Below, in pieces: positions 36,648 to 46,205 of a DNA stretch of 46,205 nucleotides. The stretch spans positions 1-46,205 of the forward strand of contig LUCW03000257.1 in the NCBI GenBank assembly GCA_001586965.3, given 5' to 3'. How positions within the stretch are numbered: position 1 is the first letter of the stretch; each line of letters begins with the position of its first letter. The translations under genes and the position numbers were made by a program. The notes below the pieces were generated by a model, which saw only the letters and a list, made by a program, of their open reading frames with translations, had not been told where the DNA came from and made no database searches. Source of the DNA: Sphaeroforma sirkka (Eukaryota > Opisthokonta > Ichthyosporea > Ichthyophonida).

Positions 36648-37369
36648 TAGATCAATATAGAATAAGACAGATAAAAAAAAATAACAAACTGTACAGAGCA
36701 GCACTGTGCACACGTACATTTGAACTCGTATCAGTCTCTGATCACGAAAATACACAATACACAGACTGTAACGCGCAGTGCAATATAAAGCTGCTGCGGC
36801 AGGATCGAGAAAATGAACTGAATACACTAGATCACAGGTAGTACCCTGATCTCCCTTACAATCAAGAAGAACGCCTTCAATGTTACAACAACCATTAAAT
36901 TATACACGAGGGCCTCCACTCTAATACCTGACTTTTCTAAATGGTCATTTCGCTATAATATCTAAATACGTCTATAGTTAAAGTTCGAAACTAGGCTAGG
37001 TGGTATTTAGCATATTATGAGTTATAATATTCATGGTATTAGACTAGCTTCAATTAGTTTTGCTGCTGGTTTGCTTCAATTCGATCGTCAATCCATCTCT
37101 GAATGTGTTGCACTTGTTCATCCCGAACCTGTTCACATAAAATAAAACCCATATTACTGGAGAGATCGATTTTGAATTTCTTCTTGAACACTCGGATACT
37201 AATTAAAAGTACTATCGCCGCAGGAACTTCTATAAATGCAAACGGTGGAGCACGTGTAGTACAAAATATCATCCTATTATTTATTTGCAGACACCATCAC
37301 CATGTAGATGTTTTATTCCTAACTCGCAACAACATGCAAACAGCATTATACGCGTGTACACACCAATCG

Positions 37370-37675
37370 CATCAATCAACAACCCATGGAACATACACCC
37401 ATACATACATATATGCACCATGCCTCCAAGCATACTAATGCACAAATCACATCACTCAACAACCCATGGAACATACGCCCATACATACATCTTTGCACCA
37501 TGCCTACATGCAGACTAATTCACAAATTACATCGCTCAACAACCCATGGAACATACGCCCAAACATACATATATGCACCATGCCTACAAGCATATTTAAT
37601 AACATCACTCAACAACTCATGGAACATACGTCCATACTTACATCTATGCACCATGTCTACAAGCATACTAATGCA
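37370..37675. repeat. About 80-bp minisatellite in the right arm, four units
   Basis: Inverted counterpart of 30090-30400, with units around TCAACAACCCATGGAACATA. Confidence 0.88.
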
Positions 37676-38163
37676 CTCCCGTCACTCGTGGAATGATGCT
37701 GTATTGTGGCAGCGAAGTTTAAACAGGCATACATTTACCCACACACACAAACCTCTGCGAAATGTGAAATGCCAGAAATATAGATATATACATTTCAATC
37801 TCATGGTGGGCAGAAGTATGTATAATCGCACCCAAAGCAGCGCTTAAAGGGGATATATTATGAAGTCGCTCTGTGAACAACAAGGCATATACATATACAG
37901 GAATATACTCAACTGCACACAACCAAGCACAGTATATACACCCAACATTGCTCCGCAGAGAATTTATCGTGAATATGAGGTTCAGATGGTGGCTCTACTT
38001 TGGACCTGTACTAAAGTTCCATATATATAAGCAAGTGATATATACTATAGAACAATCATCCTATTAGACAAAGTATGATGTTGAACAAAAGCTGTCGTTC
38101 CGAGAATTTACACACAAATTTTTTTTTATTTGAATATATCCCCATATCTATATCAATATCTCC

Positions 38164-38468
<305 letters not shown>

Positions 38469-38802
38469 GTGTGTGTGTGTATATAATCATAAAGATATAC
38501 ACATATATATACAATATCATATCACTACTGTCCGCCACCACATAGAAATACAAACGAAACATATACACACTTTCAGTACCTGTTTGACAGAATCGTTGTC
38601 ACTCTCATGGCTGAACATGAGGTCCAGATGATGCGCCCCGTCTTTCACCAATAGCGCTGGGAGTGTGGGTGAATGCGATTGCGTCACACCCGCCGAGATC
38701 CACGTGTTCAGATCTCCATTTGCAAAGACTATGTTGCTCCCATATCTACAGCCACACGTGTGCGGATTTGATTTTTGAATCGTTATTGTATAAACCAGTG
38801 TG

Positions 38803-38951
38803 GAAAGGTGAACATAGGTGCAGTAATGGATACAGGAGCCGCAGACAAAGCCCAGGCATTTGTTGACGAATTCGTTACAGTGTTCAATGAACTCAAGAGA
38901 ATGGTATTAGATCTAGAGAGTGCAAGCCCCGAGGTCGCAGTTGCCTGCTGA
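38803..38951 (+). pseudogene. 3' fragment of a third WS/DGAT gene
   Basis: From 38803 the sequence matches the WS/DGAT 3' end: KVNIGAVMDTGAADKAQAF is identical, after which it diverges (FVTVFNELKRMVL..) and has its own C-terminus ending VAVAC. It is therefore a paralogue, not a third piece of the same copy. It lies directly at the outer edge of the right arm, same strand as the right WS/DGAT copy. Its 5' part is missing. AATAAA follows at about 38964. Confidence 0.85.
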
Positions 38952-39477
38952 TTGGAACTCGATTGGAATAAAATATATGTCATGCTAACATTCGAATTGA
39001 ACTATATCTTGTGATTGGCAAATACTTTGACTGTGTTCACCGTGTTGCTTCGTTGTGGTAATCCTGTTTGGGTTAGGAATTGAATATTGAAGGACAACAT
39101 GATCGCTTGCAGAATAAAATATATCATGTAGCTAAATGCGAAATTATGTTTTGCTTCAATCTAGTATATCAAATATAATTCCGATATTCATACTTTGGTC
39201 GAAGGTTCAACATATCCGTTTCCCAAGATTTAACGCATTGGCTGGCCATTATCATTCACACCTGATCAACACTGTCAAGGACTCAAAAGTAGTTGCTGCA
39301 CATATGAATAGTTCATGCGCTACATTTATACAATATATACGTTATTCAGTTCTCAACATCAACACGAAACCTTCAGAATTACATTATTAGTTTAAAAAAA
39401 TGCTGACTTCATATAAAAATCAAACTACACAACATATGATACAGATAGTTAGATTAATTGTACTTCTGTATAATCGC

Positions 39478-39520
39478 AGGGCCGCAGGGGCGCAGGGCCG
39501 CAGGGGCGCAGGGCCGGAAG
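39478..39520. repeat. GC-rich 16-bp tandem repeat
   Basis: GCAGGGCCGCAGGGGC-type unit, about 2.5 copies, in otherwise AT-rich DNA. Confidence 0.8.
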
Positions 39521-39969
39521 CTGACAAGCACACATACAGACTTACATAAGGCCATTTGTATGCAGGCACATGAAAAACACTCACTGTACCGAATGTGTAT
39601 TTATATATCTATAACTTCCGACAGAAAAAGAATATATAAACTTGTATCAACCCTTTTATTAAAGGAAAATAGCACTATTGTTACATACTCACAGCCTTTT
39701 AAAATTGTGCAGAGGGCTATGGCTTTTTTAGCATTGTTTCCATTTACAGACATGTAGTTAAATATTGTTTACAGAAATACCATTATTCCTCTCCAATTCA
39801 GGAGGGCTATGTATGGCATTATAGGTTACAAACTTGTCATATTTGCTTTTTATCAAATTTCCTATATAACATAGGACATAACATAGGCGCAGTCAATGAT
39901 TTTTTCATACTCTATAGTTTGTGTGTGAATGTGTCATGCGTGTCGGTCGGGATGGGGGTGGTGTGGGGG

Positions 39970-40007
39970 CGGCCTCGGCGGAGGCCGGTGATGTCACTGA
40001 TGTGACA
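39970..40007. other. Two adjacent perfect hairpins
   Basis: CGGCCTCGGCGGAGGCCG at 39970-39987 (7-bp arms, 4-nt loop), followed four bases later by TGTCACTGATGTGACA at 39992-40007 (6-bp arms, 4-nt loop). Confidence 0.7.
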
Positions 40008-40716
40008 TGAAATAATTCTATTTGTTTTTACAAAAACGCCCCACAGGTCACAGCCTACACCTACAGGGCATAGAGGCCACACCGCACGCGGTACGGCGCA
40101 CAGCCCAAGGCCAAAGCCGCCAAACCGCCAAAGGACATGTAAAAAAGAATGACAATGTCAATACAAAAGTTCAAAAACTGAAAGCAAAAGAAATGCTATT
40201 TACACTTTGACAGTGACAGTCCTGACTTGAGACTTCTGACTCCTGAGCCCTGGCTGTGAGTGACAGAGAGACTGAGAAGTCCGGAACGTCGGAAGAGACG
40301 AAGACTCGGAAGTCGGAACTCTGGAATAACGAAATCAACAGCTGTTGCTCACCAGTTGAGGTTTATATACAGTTATACACCAATGGTATGATAGTGTTTG
40401 TATTGACATTATATCGAGGGCATTCGGCAGTCCATCATCCGAAAATTTTGTTACTCAAGACTGAGGTTTTCTGGGACCGTGGGACCGGGATATTTTATTA
40501 AAAAAAATGTGGATTTAGCAGTATCCGTTGGCTCGGGTTCGCTGCTGTAAATAGTAAATACATGCGAATCTCCGAACGTAAAATAGAATTGATTCTATTT
40601 TACTTTACTTTTTCAAAAGAAAAGTATTTAAAGCGTATGTAAATACTAGGATTCTTTCATAGTATCATACTACAAACACCAACAACATTTCCCCTCAATA
40701 TATTCCTATATAAAAT

Positions 40717-42246
40717 ATGGCAAACCAGGCAACAAAATCGCCAACCTGTGCTGTTCAGGCTCATAGGCTTGCCAACACTGCTTTCAGAGCAGGTACAACA
40801 CTTCCATTACACTGGAGGAAGAGCCAACTAAAGGCTCTCAGACGAATGATCAGTGAAAATGAAAAACTCATTCAGAACGCAGTGTATGCTGATCTAGGTA
40901 AGAGCCCCGAAGAAGTCTGGTTAGCAGAAACACAAGCCTCAATCAACGGCATCGACAGTATGATAGCCAATGTAGATAGCTGGTCAAGAGCCACTCACGT
41001 GAACACAGATGTTTTCAACTATCCAGCCACATCCATGATTAAGCCAGAGCCCCTGGGTACGGCCCTCATTATCGGTTGCTGGAACTATCCAATTACACTT
41101 ATCGCCGATCCTATGGCGGCAAGTATCGCCGCTGGTAATGCTGTTGTTGTCAAAACGGGCGCTGAGACACACTCCCCCAAGACGATGCAGCTTTTGTGTG
41201 AACTGATTCCGCAGTACATGGACAGACAAGTTATTAGTATTGTTCCGGGTGGCTTTGAAGAGCTCCAGGATCTGTTGTCGATGCGCTGGGATGTCATTTT
41301 TGCAACCGGATCACCTGGGCTTGGTCGCATGGTGGCGAAAGCAAGCGCAACAAACTTGACCAAATGCATACTGGAACTTGGGGGCAAGTCACCGGTGTAT
41401 GTCGGTAAAGATGCCAATCTAGCAGTAGCTGCCAAACGTATTGTATGGGGATCATTAGGCCTTAACGCCGGGCAGACGTGCATACGGCCCGATCATATGT
41501 TCGTAGACAATTCAATTGCCGAAGATTTCATTGATATGCTGAAGAAAACGATTGTAGCCCAGTACGGTGATGATCCACAGCAAAGTATGGCGTTTGGACG
41601 TATGGCTAAGGTACCGGCACACCATGAGCGTTTAACGAATATGATCAAGAGCGACAGCAAGTACATAGTTCATGGTGGCGGAACAGATGCTTCAGATTCG
41701 TATATTGCACCTACGCTTTTAGACTTCGGCACGGACTCTGTGGCCTTCCACGCTTCTGCCTCTATGCAAGAGGAGATTTTCGGTCCCATACTACCCATCT
41801 TGCGTGTAAATGGTGCCGAGGATGCGATCGACTCGATTTTAACACGAGAAAAGCCTCTGGCCATGTATGCATTCACACATGACAAGCATGTACAAAATAA
41901 GTTCATGAATGTGTCTGCGGGGAGTCTTCAGTTCAATGATACCATCACATTCATGCTGAACGAAAACCTTCCTTTTGGAGGGGTAGGAAATTCGGGTAGC
42001 GGTAAGTACCATGGCTATCAAGGCTTTGTAGAGTTCAGTCACATGAAGTCCATAATGATCAACTCGAATCTAAATGATTTGAAAGCGCGATTCTCGCCCC
42101 AAACAAACGTTGATATGGCCGTCATGAAGCTCGCACATCGCCACATCCCTGGGGTTGTAGTGAGTAGTCTGAACCAAATGCACAATTTTGCGTTTTTGAC
42201 CGTCGCCGTAGGTGCTGCAGCCTTCATGCTTGGCAAATATCTTTAA
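40717..42246 (+). CDS. Fatty aldehyde dehydrogenase, ALDH3 family, membrane-anchored
   Basis: A single 509-codon frame without introns. ALDH landmarks are in order: GCWNYP (active-site Asn), AGNAVVVKTGAETHSP (NAD-binding Lys), FATGSPGLGRMV, ELGGKSP with general base Glu220, NAGQTCIRPDH with nucleophile Cys255, EEIFGPILPIL, and LPFGGVGNSGSGKYHG near the end. A hydrophobic C-terminal helix (FAFLTVAVGAAAFMLGKYL) resembles the ER/peroxisome anchor of human ALDH3A2; length is close (485 aa there). The enzyme would oxidise long-chain fatty aldehydes to fatty acids with NAD+. Its neighbours are WS/DGAT genes, which use the related fatty alcohols or acyl-CoA. The ATG at 40717 is the first in frame and gives a normal N-terminus. 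Confidence 0.95.
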   Translation: MANQATKSPTCAVQAHRLANTAFRAGTTLPLHWRKSQLKALRRMISENEKLIQNAVYADLGKSPEEVWLAETQASINGIDSMIANVDSWSRATHVNTDVFNYPATSMIKPEPLGTALIIGCWNYPITLIADPMAASIAAGNAVVVKTGAETHSPKTMQLLCELIPQYMDRQVISIVPGGFEELQDLLSMRWDVIFATGSPGLGRMVAKASATNLTKCILELGGKSPVYVGKDANLAVAAKRIVWGSLGLNAGQTCIRPDHMFVDNSIAEDFIDMLKKTIVAQYGDDPQQSMAFGRMAKVPAHHERLTNMIKSDSKYIVHGGGTDASDSYIAPTLLDFGTDSVAFHASASMQEEIFGPILPILRVNGAEDAIDSILTREKPLAMYAFTHDKHVQNKFMNVSAGSLQFNDTITFMLNENLPFGGVGNSGSGKYHGYQGFVEFSHMKSIMINSNLNDLKARFSPQTNVDMAVMKLAHRHIPGVVVSSLNQMHNFAFLTVAVGAAAFMLGKYL

Positions 42247-42273
42247 GAGACTAGTAGATACGGTACGTAGCAA

Positions 42274-42279
42274 AATAAA
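42274..42279 (+). terminator. AATAAA polyadenylation signal of the dehydrogenase gene
   Basis: AATAAA 27 bp behind the stop codon, in an AT-rich context. Confidence 0.55.
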
Positions 42280-43578
42280 TTGTGTAACAAATTGTATTCC
42301 TATTTTTTTTTCGAGTGTCGACACTCTTAAGTATGAAGTTGCCTTGTAGTTCCTTGACGATACGTTTTTGTCATGTATCGTAATCTAATTAATTATAAAA
42401 CATGTGATAAATATCAAATCAGTGATGTACGAATGGGTTTGTTTTGATCTACTTTAAACCATAGACTCGATATTACTTCAAAAAGATAAAATAGTGAACT
42501 GGTGGTTTACCGTTCTTCAGTACATCGCATATTTGCAGTATGTAAGCGAATCGGCAAGTTTTCGTATGGTGCGTACTAATTGGCACATTTTCAGTATTGT
42601 ACCTTCAGGTGTGCTAATACAATTGCTGCTCCTATCACAACGCGGTCTTTGATATGTGTTGTTGTGTGTGTTCATGTGCAAGTGTATTCATATAGCATGT
42701 TCATGTGCAAGCGCATATATATAGCATGCAAGTAGTGTATCCCTACTTGCACTTTCATACGACAAGCCAAGCCTACAGAAATCTCTCACCACCCTCTCTC
42801 GCACTTGTGTGACCCCTGCATTTGAATTGAGCACTACACTCCTTTCGCCACACGCAGAATTTGAGACCTGTCGGTTGACGTTCACGTCACCCGTCTATCA
42901 ACGTGTATAGTTTAATTTCACTAATGTTTTTCAGCACAAGCGTGTGGGTCTTGCGGCATAACAGGCCTCAAGCGTCCCACCGACAAATATTAAGAACCAC
43001 TATGGTCTGCTCAGTTTAAACTACCGACAATTCGGAAATGCAGTGAGCAAAAGAGAAACAATAGTCTAACTGTTGCTCTCTTGATACCACGATGTTGCAA
43101 ATTGTATTTCGAATTTTCCGTTAAGCTTTATAGAACTTCGGCGCGATAGCAGTGGTACCTGTTCCCGTATAGAATTGAAGTATATCCATCTCATCCCGTC
43201 ACAAAAGTGTATTCAAGTGCAACTATACAAGTCGATATTAAAAATTCAAAGCCGTTATCCTTGGGAAGAACATTACAGAAACAATCCTGTTTGATATGAA
43301 CTGTGATGATACTGTAATGGTCAATCCAGTCATATATGAGCTGTGACGATACTGAATTAGTTCCCATCGTGGCTTCGGGTGCGAACACTGAACCCTAGTC
43401 GCCTGGGAAACGGCACGGCGGGGTGCTCAAATGCTGAAGCTGTCTGTCTATTAACTATATAGCTGAGCTGAGGAGGTTCCAACACATGTGAGTGGCACTG
43501 GGTAGGGTGTATTGATTCGCATATCCATCCAATTGCAAAGGCAGACAATGGACTATGAGCCGCCTTCCATGACCAGAC
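42280..43578. other. Intergenic, no gene recognised
   Basis: About 1.3 kb with scattered stops in all frames. A local repeat of GTTCATGTGCAAGYG occurs near 42670-42720. Two copies of GAGCTGTGACGATACTG-like sequence lie at 43298-43355. No motif-bearing frame was found. Confidence 0.45.
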
Positions 43579-43731
43579 ATGGCGTACTCGACAATGAAGC
43601 GGAAGGATGAATTCCTTGTGCTGTTTTGCTTTAGAACGAATGAGGCTCTACCAGAGTACACTTCGGTTCAGAAAGAGGCCCAATACGGAGACATTTTTGC
43701 TGCAGTTGACATCCTTCTGGTATCCAATTAA
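43579..43731 (+). pseudogene. Possible galactosyltransferase-31-like exon or fragment
   Basis: A 50-codon frame contains EFLVLFCFRTNEAL, then VQKEAQYGDIFAAVD. This resembles the part of glycosyltransferase family 31 (beta-1,3-galactosyltransferases) where a hydrophobic strand is followed by E-x-x-x-Y-G-D-I-L. The following DFxDSYxNLTxK block is not seen; a donor-like CTG|GTATCC at about 43718 could end an exon. The match is short and no partner exons were found, so it may be a remnant or chance. Confidence 0.25.
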
Positions 43732-44029
43732 GTAATTGTACTCTGCACTTTAGATCGAGTCATGGCACATATACAGTATGCTTGCTGCATTCGTATGGCT
43801 GAACCGACCCGAGACGATTCGTATATTCGATATAAGTTATTCCGGTGTCAGACTGGCCGGAAATACACACACACACCCGGGTCTATAGACACACACAACT
43901 CTTCCAAATCTCTCTCAACGCCTAGGGAGTCTCCAAACGATTCATATACCAGCGCAAACTCGCACGCACACACCCTCACATCTGAGAACACAACTACTAC
44001 GCGCGAACAGCTGATGCGCAGTCCACACT

Positions 44030-46205
44030 TCAGTACTCAATCCCCTTAAGAAGGTGAGCTATCTCGTGGTCAGGGATGTGCCTGGCCCGCCTCTTTCTGA
44101 TACCCACTTTGACCCCGGTTAGTAAATTGGACACCACTGCTGTCGATTTATCCTCTATGTTACTCTGATTGCGGGGTGGATCTTCATCACGTGGTATGAG
44201 AGTTTTGATCGGCCTGCTACTATTGGCGTTCGGTTCATCCGAATCTCTCTGCTGTAGAGTGAATTAGATTGGTCAATTCCCGGAGAACGGAATACCGTGG
44301 CATCTCAACCCAAACACACACGAACATACAGTCATGCTGCAACAAGGCGAATGAGAACGGCGTACGCAATATCCATGTTTACTCAGAGATATGAAGAGTG
44401 CTCCAAGGAATGACTACAACTACTGATGAGAGTGAGGATCCCCGCGTAGCAGGTCAATAGGGGTGTATTATTTTGATCTGTACTATACAACATTTGTAGT
44501 GACGCACCCTGGTAGTTAGAACACCCAGGCAATGTGGATGCACACGTCAACAACAAACACACAGAAAAACACTTGACTAGGTTCCCGCTACACACGTGAT
44601 ATATACACACAGAGGCAAGCCAGAACACCCGAGAGAAGAGCGCTTGAGGGTCTTCTATGTACCTGAGCGAAAAAATGGGCCGACTTCAGCGCCCCGATTT
44701 TCTGGGCCAGGGCCGGGGCACATTCGCAGCGATGGCGTTCGCGCTGATTGCGGCTGGTCTTGCGTTCGGAGACGTCCAGGCGCAGATTAGCGAGATTAAT
44801 CCTGACCTAATGAGAGGACGAAACCGGACCATGAAACGGGTCAAATGGGACTATAGATTAATTGCGCGCGTGTCATATATACAGGTTCACAGGGTGGTTT
44901 ACACGATCACGAATGTTTGGCTGGGGCGTTTTGCCGAGCCAGAGACTTGTTGTTGAATCCATCTATATAGGTTGTGTGGTCTTGGATCCATCTTTATGTG
45001 ATGTGTGGTATTGAATCCATCTTTATATGTGGTATGGTCTTGGATCCATCTTTATGTGATGTGTGGTATTGAATCCATCTTTATATGTGGTATGGTCTTG
45101 GATCCATCTTTATATGTTGTGTGGTCTGTTCTACTGAGACGGACATGCCTGCGCGTGAAGGAGTTCTCAGCCCAAGCTTATAGCAGCTTACCACAGCCGT
45201 CTCCATCACAGTCTTGAGAAACTAACTGTTCTAGTTATGCTTTCCACCTCATGTACAAAGCACATCTTGGTGTGTACTACTAACCTGTTTCATGAGCTCT
45301 GTATCTCGCAATCGATGCGCTTCTGCGAGGCGAGCCTTCCTGTGAGCCACAAGCAGGATTTTAAGAGAACAAAACGTGAACACATGGTGAAGAATAATAA
45401 TTAGGGTTTAAAGCGAGAAAATAATGTAAATGAAATTGATTAGACGAAAACATCGTATTACTATGTATTTCGAGGACATACAAATCAAACTGGGAAATTG
45501 GGTTATGAACAGCCTGTACGTAATGATGTAACAAAAGAACTTTATTATTCCCAATATAGAACGAAGAGATAGATTCTGGGATTGGTTGAAAGGCTCGCAA
45601 CTTATGAGAAGGGGATTGCGACACCTTAGAGGCAAGCTGCATGTAGGACCCATTGGCCATAACGGTCATTTAATGATTGAATTATGTATAGGTATGCAGG
45701 TTCGGGGCTCTTGTAATAAGAGGTGAAAGCATGTGATATGAAAACGTACGCAGAACGATTGGCTCAATACTGATTGTACAAATAGATATTATAATATCAA
45801 TATCACTTCAAACAGGCACCGATTTTAAGGTGTATATTTAAAATACAAAGTGGCATTGTTGTGCACAGGCGCAAAACTGAAGAGACACAAACACCTTTGC
45901 GTACATTGACACATTCACTTGGGGGTCTACATACATTGAGGGCAGATCGCTCAGCAGCAGTTGTACCAGGCGCTCATTGTGGAAATCGACAGCCATGACA
46001 TGGTTGTAATACTCGATACGCTTCTGCTCAAATTCCGCCGCATCCTCCTCGTTCAAATACCGGTAAAACTTCGTTTTCACTGCGTCGACCTCGAAAAAAA
46101 CTCAGAATTTGATCTCTATCTATACGATACTCACCTGTGAGAAAATATGCATATAGGACAAGGTAAAACAGTAATAACAGAGCGCCAGAATGGATGAAAA
46201 TAAAA
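44030..46205 (-). CDS. 3' part of a membrane protein gene, channel C-linker-like
   Basis: Minus-strand exons: 46205-46135 (open at the window edge), 46089-45935, 45339-45285, 45212-45192 (21 nt), 44806-44663 and 44251-44030 (ends TGA). All junctions are GT..AG and all phases agree; 221 aa are visible. The first exon encodes a hydrophobic helix (SSILALCYYCFTLSYMHIF). The second gives YRYLNEEDAAEFEQKRIEYY, then NERLVQLLLSDLPS and KARLAEAHRLRDTEL, which fits the pattern of the S6-to-C-linker region of HCN/CNG channels (helix, Y-Y, then LL..LP..L...). No cyclic-nucleotide-binding domain follows; the tail is charged and unrecognised. The gene models of the 21-nt and GC-rich exons are tentative. 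Confidence 0.5.
44675..44956 (+). other. Plus-strand frame with signal-peptide-like start, antisense to an exon
   Basis: An ATG at 44675 (or 44657) opens a frame starting MGRLQRPDFLGQGRGTFAA with a hydrophobic stretch FALIAAGLAF and a possible cleavage site VQA. It lies in a GC-rich island opposite the fifth visible exon of the minus-strand gene. It could be the first exon of a plus-strand secreted protein. The minus reading has better splice signals, so I consider this the weaker reading. Confidence 0.25.
44955..45125. repeat. 57-bp minisatellite of two 28-bp half units
   Basis: GGTCTTGGATCCATCTTTAT and TATTGAATCCATCTTTATAT alternate with TGTGGT spacers, about six half units. It lies in an intron of the minus-strand membrane protein gene. 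Confidence 0.85.

Larger units (their letters stand above)
38952..40716. other. Intergenic region upstream of the aldehyde dehydrogenase
   Basis: No convincing gene. It holds a GC-rich 16-bp tandem repeat GCCGCAGGGGCGCAGG (39478-39520), two adjacent perfect hairpins (39970-40007), a GGAAGTCGGAACTC-like purine stretch near 40280-40330 and AT-rich sequence ahead of the next gene. Several short open frames (62-99 codons) have no motifs. Confidence 0.5.

Noticed and set aside
40706..40713. TATATAAA as TATA box of the dehydrogenase
   Set aside because: It ends three bases before the ATG, too close to act as a TATA box for this start.
40984..42324. Minus-strand frames over the aldehyde dehydrogenase
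   Set aside because: Antisense shadows of a gene with clear motifs on the plus strand.

Overview
This is eukaryotic nuclear DNA. Three protein-coding genes are cut into short exons with GT..AG introns, and the introns are packed with (TA)n and (CA)n microsatellites and minisatellites. The left end holds decayed Ty3/gypsy retrotransposons. The gene set (HISAT/NAT16-like acetyltransferase, S28 lysosomal-type peptidase, WS/DGAT acyltransferase, ALDH3-type fatty aldehyde dehydrogenase) with many bloated introns would suit a unicellular holozoan such as an ichthyosporean. That placement is a guess; nothing here proves the taxon.

Layout. 1-4161: 5'-cut pol region of a chromovirus-like Ty3/gypsy element, broken by frameshifts, with an extra DIRS-type domain between RNase H and integrase. 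4462-6305: a second, 5'-truncated relative (integrase, GPY/F module, chromodomain-like tail). 6306-9380: gene-poor sequence with a hairpin cluster, decayed retroelement pieces and a small tandem array. 9390-15274 (minus): a six-exon GNAT gene, HISAT/NAT16-like. 16088-30706 (plus): a 13-exon serine carboxypeptidase S28 gene (PRCP/DPP2 type), diverging from the GNAT gene. 31111-32604 (minus): an intronless WS/DGAT gene, tail-to-tail with S28. 35152-36647 (plus): a near-identical inverted copy of the WS/DGAT gene with a 2-bp frameshift, followed by an inverted copy of the last two S28 exons. 38803-38951: the 3' end of a third WS/DGAT gene. 40717-42246 (plus): an intronless membrane-anchored fatty aldehyde dehydrogenase. 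44030-46205 (minus): the 3' end of a membrane protein gene whose first visible exons resemble the S6/C-linker of a cyclic-nucleotide-gated type channel.

The S28 and GNAT gene models were assembled by hand: every splice junction is GT..AG, all phases agree, and the totals divide by three (507 and 353 aa). The WS/DGAT genes and the aldehyde dehydrogenase both act on fatty acyl, alcohol or aldehyde metabolites, so the right half may be a small lipid cluster (inference).

The most unusual feature is that many splice junctions are tandemly duplicated. A short piece of exon plus its donor or acceptor is repeated two to four times into the intron, at six of 24 junctions in S28, at one in the GNAT gene (plus a ghost copy of a whole exon), and as a 30-nt alternative donor in the channel-like gene. 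This suggests introns here grow by tandem duplication seeded at exon edges. The 3.3-3.7 kb inverted duplication carrying two head-to-head WS/DGAT copies is the second major finding.
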